Part shown: piece after piece, positions 7,825 through 15,736 of the stretch
Position numbering within the stretch: position 1 is the stretch's first letter
How the letters are laid out: each line of letters begins with the position of its first letter
Assembly (NCBI GenBank): GCA_050732635.1
Contig: JBOHRE010000003.1
Location: 11,246-75,245, forward strand
Source: JBOHRE01 sp050732635
GTDB taxonomy: Bacteria; Gemmatimonadota; Gemmatimonadetes; Longimicrobiales; RSA9
Reading direction: 5' to 3'
Length of the DNA: 64,000 nt
Position numbers and translations under genes: made by a program
Notes under the pieces: generated by a model
Database searches by the model: none
What the model was told of the DNA's origin: nothing
Seen by the model: the letters and a program-made list of their open reading frames with translations, nothing else

Positions 7825-10650
7825 TTAGTCGACACGATTACCAGCGCTCCGTTGAGCGGTGGCCGGGGACACCGGACCACGTAAGGGCAGAGCGGGTACT
7901 TCTCGGAGCACACGGTGCAGATGCTCCGCAATTAGGCGGTGCGCTCTTTGGTTTGGGTGCCAATCCCATTCGGCCACTTGAAGAGCATCCGGAGCATACC
8001 CCTTGAATACGTCGCTGAGATCCAGAGTGACGAATCCTGCATCGCTCGCGAACCGCTCGAGTGCAGCAACGCCGTCTGGAGGGTTGGCCGACTCGAAGGT
8101 CGGCAGATAAATCCATACAGGAGTGATTCCACTCTGACGGCAGATCCTGGCAATTCGGTCATACGTAAACGATAGAATCTCCGAGCCAAAGGACTGTAGC
8201 CTTCGCTCAGCCGCGGTACGCGTCTCCCCTGGCTCGATCGAGACCTGCTGCACGAACTCTCGAAGCTCAGGATAGGGAACCTCAACTCCCTTCACCGCCA
8301 TGCTCGCAAGGTGACGAATGACTTCACTGCGATCACTGCCGTGACCTATGACAAACACGGCGTCGGGTTCGAATCGTAGAGCTTTGGTTTCCAACGCGCG
8401 GAGGAGTTGAAACGGTGTAAAGCCCCCAACCGCGAAATTCAGAATCTCGTAGGTGGTTGCTCCGCCGACCGACCGATTCAGTCGATCCTCGAGCACCTTC
8501 TCGAACACGTGTTCGTCGTCCACTCCCCACCCCATCGCCACGGACGCTCCGAGAAGCGCGATGCGATACGTCGATGGCGGTGTTTTTAGCTCATACTCTT
8601 GGTCGCGCATTCCCCACTGGTTGGTGTGCAGACGCGCACCATTGAAAATAGTCGATATGTGCGGCCGCAACTCACCGACAAAAAAGTCGTGGGTCAGCAG
8701 CACCAGGTCAGAATCCCACAGGCTGCCTACTGCCGGCGGACGCTGCATGTACACCTGCCACAGCTCACCATTGAAGCGGCTCACGCCGACCAGATTTTCG
8801 TAATAGCCGCGCTGTAACAATGTAGCGTCCTGCTGGTTGAGCTCGGTGCTCTGCAAACCCGCCAGTGTGGCCGCCATGCGCGCAGGCAGCGGCTCCGTGA
8901 TGGCCGGACGGCTGATCAGGAGAAGTGCGGCGACCAGCGCGCAGGTTCTCGCCGCGGTAGGCAGCAAGCCCCCCGGCCAGCGCACGTGCCCTCTGGACCG
9001 CCACCATTCGCTCACCACCTTCATGCCGGCCATCACCGCGAACATACCGGCACCGATCAGGAACAGTACGGCTGTGACCGCGATCGTCCCGAGCACATTC
9101 TGGGAGCGGTCGCCGAATATCGACCAGAGGCTCGCCCACTGGGCCAAGCTGGCGCTCGTCCACAGCGACCAGAGAATGCACATCGTAGCGAATGTCGCCC
9201 CTACGCGAAGGGCCTGACTGACGTGCTCCCGTGTCGAGCTCCGAGCACCGGCAACCGCGCGTTTCCGGCCCCGGCTCAGTTCGTAGAGGGAGTTCGCAAC
9301 CAGGAGTACAGCCAGCAGCGTCCAGAACAGCAGATCCGGACCGGACAGCAGGAAATCGCCAAGGATCCAGAACCACTGATACGCGTGGAAGAACCATGTG
9401 AGAACGAAGACGACCAGAGTGGCGCCAATGATCGCGGTCCGCTCACCGAGCCTACGTAGCCGGAAGAAGGCCGGATAATAGAAGACCTTCATCATGAAGT
9501 CCTTCCAATAAATGTTGATCCGGCGCCACAGATCGGTGAAGCTGGAGGCCAAATAGAAATATCGGTGCGTCTCCGGAAGATTGAATCCGAACAGGTGCAG
9601 CATGCCAATGATCAGATGGAAGAGACCGGACACCTTCAAGTACAGCAGGAAGTTGGCAGCAATGTACTGGACCAGCTCGGGCGGCGTCGACACGTCCGCG
9701 GGCGACAGAGCGAGGTGCTGGTAGACCAGCCGGTAGATCAGAAGATGAGTAATGCCGCGCACCATCCACTGGATACCGCGCTGGTAGATGACGCACGCAT
9801 CGTCGTTGTAGTACGTGCGCCGGAACGTGGCGAAGTCGACCACCGGAAACAGCGGGAAAACGAGGTTCGGCAGCATGAAGAAATACGCGAGCGCGTCCGC
9901 CGGCCGCCACGGCCGAGTCGCGTGTTTAAGATCGTACATGTAGATGATCAGCCTGAACATGAACATCGAGCCCAGGATGGGCCATATGGCCGCGGACCAC
10001 GGAGCCGACAGGGAGCCGCCGCGGAATAGCGCGAGCAGCAGCCCGGCGGCGATGAGCAGCGCAACGCGCAATCCGAAGCCGAGCGGAAGATGGCAGATCA
10101 GGATGAGCGACAGCCCCAGGGCGATCAGCCAACCGGCAGCAACGAAGCCAAACGTCGTCCAGGCCGCGACGAAGGAGAGCGCCACGAAGAACGGTAGCCG
10201 ATGCCGCTGCGGCAGCGAGTGGTGCAGCACGAACCCGGCAAACGTGAGGACAGCGATCTTCTCGTAGAATGCGGTGTTCTCGATCGCGAAATGCTGGAGC
10301 AGTAACACCACCAGAGCGAGCTGAGTCGTGACCGCCGCCAGTGCGGGGATCGTGCGCGCATGCTCGGCCCACCAGGCGCGGATCGCGTCGAATATCGGCT
10401 GCTGCTGGGCTCCCAGGTGAAGTGACACACCTTGCGTCAGGGCCACACCACCGGCGAGGCCCAGCAGCGCCTGTGGTACGCCGAGGCCGGGCTCGCCGAG
10501 GAACAGGTCGGCCACCAGCGCCCCCACTACCGCGAAGCCCCCAAGCGCCACCAGAAGCGCGGCGAGCAGCCGCGCCGCCCATACCCGCTGACGGCTGTCA
10601 GGAACGAGTACGACGCCAACAGGCGCGCTGTTCATGGTCGGAGTTGCCAC
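7825..10650 (-). CDS. Fused MBOAT acyltransferase-SGNH hydrolase-like protein (DltB/DltD-like architecture)
   Basis: This two-domain protein has 941 residues. Residues ~20-600 are a polytopic MBOAT-like domain: charged loops with YYNDDACVIYQRGIQW, HRYFYLASSFTDLWRRINIYWKDF, and the membrane motif TWFFHAYQWFWILG, whose His (~422) is the likely active-site residue. Residues ~690-930 form an SGNH domain: IALLGASVAMGWG (nucleophile Ser ~703), NFAVGGFTPFQ (Gly/Asn block), and WDWHPNQRAH (Asp ~896, His ~898). MBOAT enzymes move acyl groups onto envelope or secreted acceptors, and in Dlt and alginate systems they work with SGNH proteins. Here the two are one polypeptide next to a carrier protein and an AMP ligase. 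I infer transfer of a carrier-bound acyl group across the membrane. The start is GTG 10650 or ATG 10635. Confidence 0.82.
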   Translation of the reverse strand: MATPTMNSAPVGVVLVPDSRQRVWAARLLAALLVALGGFAVVGALVADLFLGEPGLGVPQALLGLAGGVALTQGVSLHLGAQQQPIFDAIRAWWAEHARTIPALAAVTTQLALVVLLLQHFAIENTAFYEKIAVLTFAGFVLHHSLPQRHRLPFFVALSFVAAWTTFGFVAAGWLIALGLSLILICHLPLGFGLRVALLIAAGLLLALFRGGSLSAPWSAAIWPILGSMFMFRLIIYMYDLKHATRPWRPADALAYFFMLPNLVFPLFPVVDFATFRRTYYNDDACVIYQRGIQWMVRGITHLLIYRLVYQHLALSPADVSTPPELVQYIAANFLLYLKVSGLFHLIIGMLHLFGFNLPETHRYFYLASSFTDLWRRINIYWKDFMMKVFYYPAFFRLRRLGERTAIIGATLVVFVLTWFFHAYQWFWILGDFLLSGPDLLFWTLLAVLLVANSLYELSRGRKRAVAGARSSTREHVSQALRVGATFATMCILWSLWTSASLAQWASLWSIFGDRSQNVLGTIAVTAVLFLIGAGMFAVMAGMKVVSEWWRSRGHVRWPGGLLPTAARTCALVAALLLISRPAITEPLPARMAATLAGLQSTELNQQDATLLQRGYYENLVGVSRFNGELWQVYMQRPPAVGSLWDSDLVLLTHDFFVGELRPHISTIFNGARLHTNQWGMRDQEYELKTPPSTYRIALLGASVAMGWGVDDEHVFEKVLEDRLNRSVGGATTYEILNFAVGGFTPFQLLRALETKALRFEPDAVFVIGHGSDRSEVIRHLASMAVKGVEVPYPELREFVQQVSIEPGETRTAAERRLQSFGSEILSFTYDRIARICRQSGITPVWIYLPTFESANPPDGVAALERFASDAGFVTLDLSDVFKGYAPDALQVAEWDWHPNQRAHRLIAEHLHRVLREVPALPLRGPVSPATAQRSAGNRVD

Positions 10651-10653
10651 TGT

Positions 10654-12003
10654 TCAGAATGCCGGCTTGAAAGCGTCGTTCGTTAGCTCACCCAGCATAT
10701 TGTGCCAGATGTGCCTCTCATCGTTCTCCACCACCGTCACGATCTGCTGCATCTTCTGCAGGACCGCAGGCTGTTCCTCGTCGTAGACGTCGCCCTGCAA
10801 CAGCTTGAGCACGTCGAGGCGATACCGCCGATCGCGAACGAACGCGGTGAACAGGACGTTCAGCCGGTAGTAAACCGAGATGAAGTCGTACCAGTTACGC
10901 GTTCCGCGGCGGATGGTGGTCTCGAAGTCGCTGAACGCGCTCCGCGAGAACTCGCCAGTCTCGAATGCGCGGAGCACGTCGCGGCTCGCGAAGCGCGCGC
11001 TGTTCAGGGCGATACTGACGCCGGTCGAGAAGATCGGGTCGACGAAGCGCGCCGCGTCGCCGATCAGAACGAGCCGATCTCCAGTGATCTGACGCATCGC
11101 ATAGCTGTAATCGCCCTCGTCCTTGAGCGGCCGCAGCTGCAGTGATGCAGCGACGCCGTCCCGCAGCTCCGGCCGGCTGCCGAGGCAGTCCCAGAAGAAC
11201 TGCTCACGCTCCTGGCGGGCTTTCGCAAAGTGCCTCTTCTGCGTGACCACACCGATACTGGTGACGGAATCGGTGATCGGGATCTGCCAGACCCAGCTGT
11301 TGGTGATCGGCAGGAAGTGGACGAAGATGTGATCGCGCAGTGTGGCGTCGCGGGCGCCGGAAGCGCGATCGTAGCCTTCGAACCACGTGTGCAGCGCAAA
11401 CTGATCGAAGACTTGGTCGTTGACCTTCCACTTGAGCTGGTTGCCGACCAGCGTACGTCGGCCGCTGGCATCTACGACCATGCGTGCAGTGATGCCGACG
11501 GATCGTCTGCCGAGGGTGAAGAAGACGGTTGCGTGGCCCTCAGCGAATTCGACGCGCGTGACGGGCACACCTTCGTACACGGCCGCGCCGAGCTCATGCG
11601 CGTGCTGCAGCAGAATGTTATCGAAGACTCCGCGGTCGACGTGATAGGTGTAGGTCTGGTCGACGCCTGCCTGCTCCCGCTCGGCGAATTCGATGTCGAC
11701 CTGGCAGTCGGGCTCCAGCCCTTCCCAGTCGTGCACAGCGAGGCCGGAGCTGGTGCTCGATGTCCAGACCGCGCCGTATTTGTGCGGGAATCTGGCGGCT
11801 TCCAGCTTCGGCAGCAGGCCCAGGTCCTTGAACACGCGAGTCGAAGAGGGGACCAGGGATTCGCCGACGTGCGGTCGGGGGAACAGCTCGCGCTCCAGCA
11901 CGACGCAGCTGATGCCGGCGCGGGCCAGGTAAGCGGCCATGCTCGAGCCGGCGGGGCCACCGCCGATGATGGCTACGTCGAAGTCGGTCGCTGTGGCGGC
12001 CAT
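10654..12003 (-). CDS. Flavin-dependent halogenase (carrier-protein-dependent, PltA-like)
   Basis: This protein has 449 residues from ATG 12003, 13 bases after the carrier-protein stop. The N-terminal Rossmann motif IIGGGPAGSS (12-21) is followed by PRPHVGESLVPSS, the hallmark FPHKYGA (Lys ~75 at the place of the chlorinating lysine), and SWVWQIP (237-242), a match to the halogenase signature WxWxIP. Then come LIGDAARFVDP and IFSTGVSIAL, the FAD/chloride-site segment. Enzymes of this class use FADH2, O2 and halide to halogenate an aromatic ring, often pyrrole held on a carrier protein. The adjacent carrier, oxidase and AMP ligase fit that. A non-halogenating FAD monooxygenase cannot be excluded without testing, but both signatures are intact. 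FADH2 would need a flavin reductase from elsewhere. Confidence 0.82.
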   Translation of the reverse strand: MAATATDFDVAIIGGGPAGSSMAAYLARAGISCVVLERELFPRPHVGESLVPSSTRVFKDLGLLPKLEAARFPHKYGAVWTSSTSSGLAVHDWEGLEPDCQVDIEFAEREQAGVDQTYTYHVDRGVFDNILLQHAHELGAAVYEGVPVTRVEFAEGHATVFFTLGRRSVGITARMVVDASGRRTLVGNQLKWKVNDQVFDQFALHTWFEGYDRASGARDATLRDHIFVHFLPITNSWVWQIPITDSVTSIGVVTQKRHFAKARQEREQFFWDCLGSRPELRDGVAASLQLRPLKDEGDYSYAMRQITGDRLVLIGDAARFVDPIFSTGVSIALNSARFASRDVLRAFETGEFSRSAFSDFETTIRRGTRNWYDFISVYYRLNVLFTAFVRDRRYRLDVLKLLQGDVYDEEQPAVLQKMQQIVTVVENDERHIWHNMLGELTNDAFKPAF

Positions 12004-12016
12004 TTCAGTCTTCGGT

Positions 12017-12283
12017 TCAGGTCGTGACCTGACGCTGCCGAACCAGCGCCGCAATGTCATCGAGCGTATTCAGATGATCGACGCTCGCCTCATGCGCCTG
12101 GATCTCGATGCCGAAGCGCTCTTCGAGGAACGCGACCAGGCGGACGGTCGCCAGGGAATCGAGGATGCCTCCAGTGATGAGCGGCGTCTCGCTCGTCAGC
12201 TCGCCTGGCGCCGTGCCGGGCAGAAACTCATCGAGGATGAAGTCCTTGATCGTGCCCTGAATCCCCTCCATGGCCTCCCTCAT
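12017..12283 (-). CDS. Acyl/peptidyl carrier protein (stand-alone)
   Basis: This is an 88-residue carrier protein. The phosphopantetheine attachment motif is GGILDSLATV, with Ser43 as the modified residue. The helix after it (VRLVAFLEERFGIEI) and the C-terminal helix (LDDIAALVRQRQ) match the four-helix carrier fold. It is translated between the oxidase and the halogenase genes. In pyrrole-forming cassettes such a protein (PltL-like) carries prolyl, then pyrrolyl; in Dlt systems the equivalent (DltC) carries D-alanine. A second ATG at 12271 would shorten it by four residues. It needs a phosphopantetheinyl transferase encoded elsewhere. Confidence 0.85.
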   Translation of the reverse strand: MREAMEGIQGTIKDFILDEFLPGTAPGELTSETPLITGGILDSLATVRLVAFLEERFGIEIQAHEASVDHLNTLDDIAALVRQRQVTT

Positions 12284-12312
12284 GGTGCAAGATACGGAAG
12301 TGCCCGGCGCCT

Positions 12313-13461
12313 TCAGACGCCGAGCCAGCGTGCGATGATGTTGCGCTGCATCTCCGACGTGCCGGAGTAGAGCGTGCCGCCGACGGCGTCGCGGAGCGTG
12401 CGCTCGACCTCGTACTCGGTGGTATAGCCGTAGCCGCCGTGGACCTGGACGGTGGCGAGTGCCGACTCGAGCAGTGATTCGCTGACGAACAGCTTGGCGA
12501 TCGCCGCCTCCAGCGCGGCGCTGCGGCAGTGCTCGAGACGCCAGGCGGCCTGATAGACCAGCAGCCGCGCCGCCTCGAGCCTGACCTTCATGTCGGCGAT
12601 CCGGTGCGCGACTGCCTGGAACTTGCCGATCGCCTGGCCGAACTGGGTTCGCGTGCGGGCGTATGCGATCGACTGCTCGAGCAGCCGCTGCATCGTACCG
12701 ACATGGCTGGCGAACAGGCAGATGCGCTCCCAGTCCATGGCATGCGTGAAGACGCGCGAGCCGCCGCCGACGCCGCCGAGGACCGCATCCGCAGCGAGCT
12801 CGACATCATTGAACGTCAGCTCGCCGAGCGGTGAAGAGCGCAGGCCCATCTTGTCGATCTTGCCGCTCGCGCCGACGCCCGGCGTGGCGCGCTCGACGAG
12901 CAGCGCAGTGATGCCGCCATGATAGCCCTTCGCCCGGTCGGTCACGGCAAAGACGATGACCAGATCCGCGACCGGTCCATTGGAGACGAACATCTTGGCG
13001 CCGCTCAGACGGAAGCCGCACCCGTTGGGCTCCGCGCGGGTGCGCAACGCGAAGGCGTCGGAGCCGGAGCCGGGTTCGGTCATGGCGTGCACGCCGATCA
13101 GCGTGCCATCGCAGAGCCCCGGCAGGTAACGGCGCTTCTGTTCCTCGGTGCCGAACTTCCAGATTGGCACGACGCAGGAGAGCAGGTGCGCACAGATGGA
13201 GAAGACCAGTCCGCCATCACGGCAGCCGTAACCGAGCGCATCGAGCGCGACGGCGCAGGAAAGCGCGTCGAGGCCCAGGCCACCGTACTCCTCCGGGACG
13301 GGCAGGCCCGGCAGGCCAAACTCGCCGCACCTGCGCCAGAGCCCGCGCGGAAACTCCTGCTCGAGGTCGCGCTCGGCGGCGCCCTCATTGAGCGTCGCCC
13401 GGGCGAAGCCGATGACGCGATCGCGCAGATCCGTCTGCTCCGGCGTCAGCTCGAAATTCAT
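12313..13461 (-). CDS. Acyl-CoA dehydrogenase-family oxidase, probably acting on a carrier-bound amino acyl group (PltE-like)
   Basis: This protein has 382 residues, the usual acyl-CoA dehydrogenase length. Visible family motifs are VPEEYGGLGLD, HAMTEPGSGSDA, RTQFGQAIGKFQ and VQVHGGYGYTTEYEVER. The FAD-chain Glu of medium-chain enzymes (YEGTSQIQ) is Ser366 here (YSGTSEMQ), while AMDWERICL places a Glu (~245) on helix G, the catalytic-base position in isovaleryl-CoA dehydrogenase and in prolyl-carrier oxidases. With the AMP ligase (ATGA overlap at 13458-13461), carrier and halogenase around it, four-electron oxidation of prolyl-S-carrier to pyrrolyl-S-carrier is the best guess. A longer open frame to 13920 overlaps the ligase and is not coding. 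Other carrier-bound acyl substrates remain possible. Confidence 0.82.
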   Translation of the reverse strand: MNFELTPEQTDLRDRVIGFARATLNEGAAERDLEQEFPRGLWRRCGEFGLPGLPVPEEYGGLGLDALSCAVALDALGYGCRDGGLVFSICAHLLSCVVPIWKFGTEEQKRRYLPGLCDGTLIGVHAMTEPGSGSDAFALRTRAEPNGCGFRLSGAKMFVSNGPVADLVIVFAVTDRAKGYHGGITALLVERATPGVGASGKIDKMGLRSSPLGELTFNDVELAADAVLGGVGGGSRVFTHAMDWERICLFASHVGTMQRLLEQSIAYARTRTQFGQAIGKFQAVAHRIADMKVRLEAARLLVYQAAWRLEHCRSAALEAAIAKLFVSESLLESALATVQVHGGYGYTTEYEVERTLRDAVGGTLYSGTSEMQRNIIARWLGV

Positions 13462-15026
13462 GCGACGGGCTCGAGCAGGCGCTGGTAATCGACCTTGGCG
13501 GTCGACGTCTTGGGCAGCGTGTCGACGAAGGCAAACGCGTCGGGCACCATCCACAACGGCAGGACCTCGGCGCAGAAGCGCTTGAGCTCGATCAGGCCGG
13601 GCCGCTGCGCGTCGCGGCAGCTCAGGTACGCCGTGATGCGGACGTCGCCCTCGGCACCGCGTGTGGCGACTGCCGCCGCCTCGCGGATCGCGGGGTGCCG
13701 GTACAGGCCGGCCTCGATCTCGCCCAGCTCGATCCGGTAGCCGCGGCGCTTCACCATGCGGTCGCGGCGACCCAGGAAGATGAAGTCGCCAGCGGAGTCC
13801 TCGGCAACGACGTCGCCCGTGCGATACCAGCGGGTCCCATCGGCGTCGCTGAGGAACGCCCGCTCGGTCTGCTCGGGCCGGTTCCAGTACCCCGCCATCA
13901 CCGGCGCACCGGTGACGCACAGCTCGCCCTCCTCTCCGAGACCGACGTCCTCGCCGTTCGCGTCGATGATCCGAATCCGCACATGCGAGCAGGGGCGCCC
14001 GATCGGATACGGCTCGACGCGGTCATCGGGCACTCGCTCCGCGACCTCGTACCAGGTGCAGACGTTCGTCTCGGTCGGGCCGTACAGATTGAAGTAGCGG
14101 GGGGCCGGCCACAGCCGCTGAATGCGTCGGAGGTGCTTCACCGGGAAGACCTCCCCGGCGAACAGCACGGTGCGCAGCGCGGGATACGTCTGGCGCTCGA
14201 GCCGCCCGTACTGTGCCAGGAGCGCGAGGATCGAAGGAGCGGAGTACCAGACCGTGATCCGGCGCTCGGCAATCATGGCGCCGAGCGTGATCGGGTCCTT
14301 GGCCGCCTCGGCGCCGATCAGCACGATCGTCGCACCGTGCTTGATCGCCACGTACAGGTCGAGGATCGACAGATCGAAATGCAGCGGCGCGTGCGAGGAG
14401 AAGCGATCGTCATCGTGCGGCGCGAACGCTTCCGAGCACCAGTCGACGAAGCTGAGGGCGTTGGCGTGACTCAGCATGACGCCCTTGGGCGTGCCCGTCG
14501 ATCCCGAGGTGTAGAGGATGTAGGCCAGCCCGTCCGCGCCGGCGGCAACGCCAGGTCTCACCGGGACCAGGGCCTCCGCCTTCAGTGCGGCGCGCAGCCC
14601 GCGTCCCGCGCCGACCTCGGCCAGTCGCAAAAACGCGGGACCGTCCGTCTCGCGGTGCAGCTCCCGAGCGATGGCGTTCGCAACCGCCTCCTCGACGATC
14701 AGCGCGCAGACACCGCAGTCCTCGAGGATGTAGGCGCTGCGCTGCACCGGCGCGCCCGGGTCGATCGGCACGTACGCGCCGCCCGCCTTCAGGATGCCGA
14801 AGATCGCGGCAACCGCATCGATCGATTTCCCCAGCGCCAGACCGACGCGATCACCGGGGGCCACGCCCCGGGCAACCAACCAGGCGCAGACGCGGTCCGA
14901 AAGAGCATCCAGCGCGGCATACGTGATGTCGCCGCACCCCGGCTCCTCGATGGCGACCTGCTCCGGCCGCCGCCTCGCCGCCACCGTCAGCAGTGTGCAC
15001 AGCGTGCGCTCTGGATGTATGCTCAT
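13458..15026 (-). CDS. Stand-alone amino-acid adenylation enzyme (AMP ligase; PltF/DltA-like)
   Basis: This protein has 522 residues and one adenylation domain without condensation or carrier domains. Core motifs are intact: LKAGGAYVPIDP, YILYTSGSTGTPKGVMLSH (P-loop), HFDLSILDLY, NLYGPTETNVCTW, ELCVTGAPVMAGYW, YRTGDVV, and PKTSTAKVDYQ with the C-terminal catalytic Lys. HFDLS places the Asp that normally contacts the substrate amino group, so an amino acid is the expected substrate. It would activate the acid as an acyl-adenylate and load the carrier protein at 12017-12283. PTETNVC and the companion oxidase favour a proline ligase; the MBOAT context also recalls DltA. It is the first gene of the minus-strand operon, and its stop overlaps the oxidase start. 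Confidence 0.85.
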   Translation of the reverse strand: MSIHPERTLCTLLTVAARRRPEQVAIEEPGCGDITYAALDALSDRVCAWLVARGVAPGDRVGLALGKSIDAVAAIFGILKAGGAYVPIDPGAPVQRSAYILEDCGVCALIVEEAVANAIARELHRETDGPAFLRLAEVGAGRGLRAALKAEALVPVRPGVAAGADGLAYILYTSGSTGTPKGVMLSHANALSFVDWCSEAFAPHDDDRFSSHAPLHFDLSILDLYVAIKHGATIVLIGAEAAKDPITLGAMIAERRITVWYSAPSILALLAQYGRLERQTYPALRTVLFAGEVFPVKHLRRIQRLWPAPRYFNLYGPTETNVCTWYEVAERVPDDRVEPYPIGRPCSHVRIRIIDANGEDVGLGEEGELCVTGAPVMAGYWNRPEQTERAFLSDADGTRWYRTGDVVAEDSAGDFIFLGRRDRMVKRRGYRIELGEIEAGLYRHPAIREAAAVATRGAEGDVRITAYLSCRDAQRPGLIELKRFCAEVLPLWMVPDAFAFVDTLPKTSTAKVDYQRLLEPVA

Positions 15027-15128
15027 GCGGATACAGCCCCGTCCGTGAGGCGACTGCGTTCTGTCTTGTTGGTTTGGACCCGTCGTGAGCCGCGCCTCGG
15101 GGTGGCGCGGATACCGACTGCCGTCTGA

Positions 15129-15287
15129 CTACGCGCGGGAGCCGAACAGCCGGGCGAAGGTCCGGCTGACCGCCGAGATGCCGCCGCGGACGAAGCCGAC
15201 CGTACGATGCCAGAACATGAGGGCCACGCCGGCACCGGCGGCCAGGGCGGACGCCAGCGGCATCAGGGTCTCGGGGCCGATGTACAT
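15129..15287 (-). CDS. Small single-pass membrane protein, 52 residues
   Basis: ATG 15287 begins a 52-residue protein, MYIGPETLMPLASALAAGAG and onward, with one hydrophobic segment (~8-27) followed by a basic C-terminus (RTFARLFGSRA). A GGAG-containing ribosome site lies about eight bases upstream of the ATG. Small proteins opening with MYIGPET are, as far as I recall, recurrent near bacterial exopolysaccharide and phosphodiesterase genes, but no function is known to me. It lies upstream of the AMP ligase in the same direction (102-base gap), so it could be its first cistron, or it could belong with the envelope genes on the other side. An in-frame extension to 15518 is improbable. Confidence 0.62.
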   Translation of the reverse strand: MYIGPETLMPLASALAAGAGVALMFWHRTVGFVRGGISAVSRTFARLFGSRA

Positions 15288-15736
15288 AGCCTGTCTCCGG
15301 TGCTGTGGTTCAGTGTGTCGGGCCGATTGGGGGGCCGAACGGCCGCGTGCACCCTCTGAAATCTCCGGGCCAGGCGCGCGGCGGGGGCGCCCCAACCGGC
15401 AGGAGCGGCCACTTCGGCCGTGAATCGCCGGGCAGGCTGGCCGTAAAGGCCCCCCGAACACCGTCCGCTCCGGGGTCAGGGCTGTAGCATGCGTGCAACA
15501 GAACGGGCGGCCATGCAACGCGCGTGCGGCTCGTCGAGGCGGCTGAGCGGGAGGCGGCTGAGCTGAACGGCACCGAAGAAGACGGGCCCCGGCACGCCGT
15601 CACGCGCGCCGCCGCCAGGGGAATGCTTCGTGCCTTCGAGTTGGCGCCCGCCGAGGACGTCGGCGGGGTGCCGCGGCCGGGCTGCGCGCGGCGGCACGCC
15701 AGCCGCGAATTCAACTCCGTCTGTCGGACACCCTGC
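15288..15736. other. Divergent intergenic region between small membrane protein and GT4 gene
   Basis: About 450 bases separate the minus-strand small-protein gene from the plus-strand glycosyltransferase. Open frames enter from both sides but lack ribosome sites. The DNA is GC-rich with short runs of G and C (around 15327-15333 and 15390-15402). It presumably holds divergent promoters, but I could not assign -35/-10 elements or a riboswitch. Confidence 0.4.

Noticed and set aside
8364..8374. tRNA T-arm-like GGGTTCGAATC
   Set aside because: No acceptor, D or anticodon stems around it, and it is inside the SGNH coding region.
10654..12003. Geranylgeranyl-reductase-like oxidoreductase instead of halogenase
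   Set aside because: Both the WxWxIP signature and the FSTGV loop after GDAARFVDP point to halogenases, and the carrier-protein context agrees.
13462..13920. 153-residue N-terminal extension of the oxidase
   Set aside because: Overlaps the AMP ligase coding region, has no motifs, and ATG 13461 matches the usual family start and an ATGA junction.
15305..15500. Riboswitch in the GC-rich spacer
   Set aside because: No conserved core of c-di-GMP, cobalamin or other known classes could be matched by eye.
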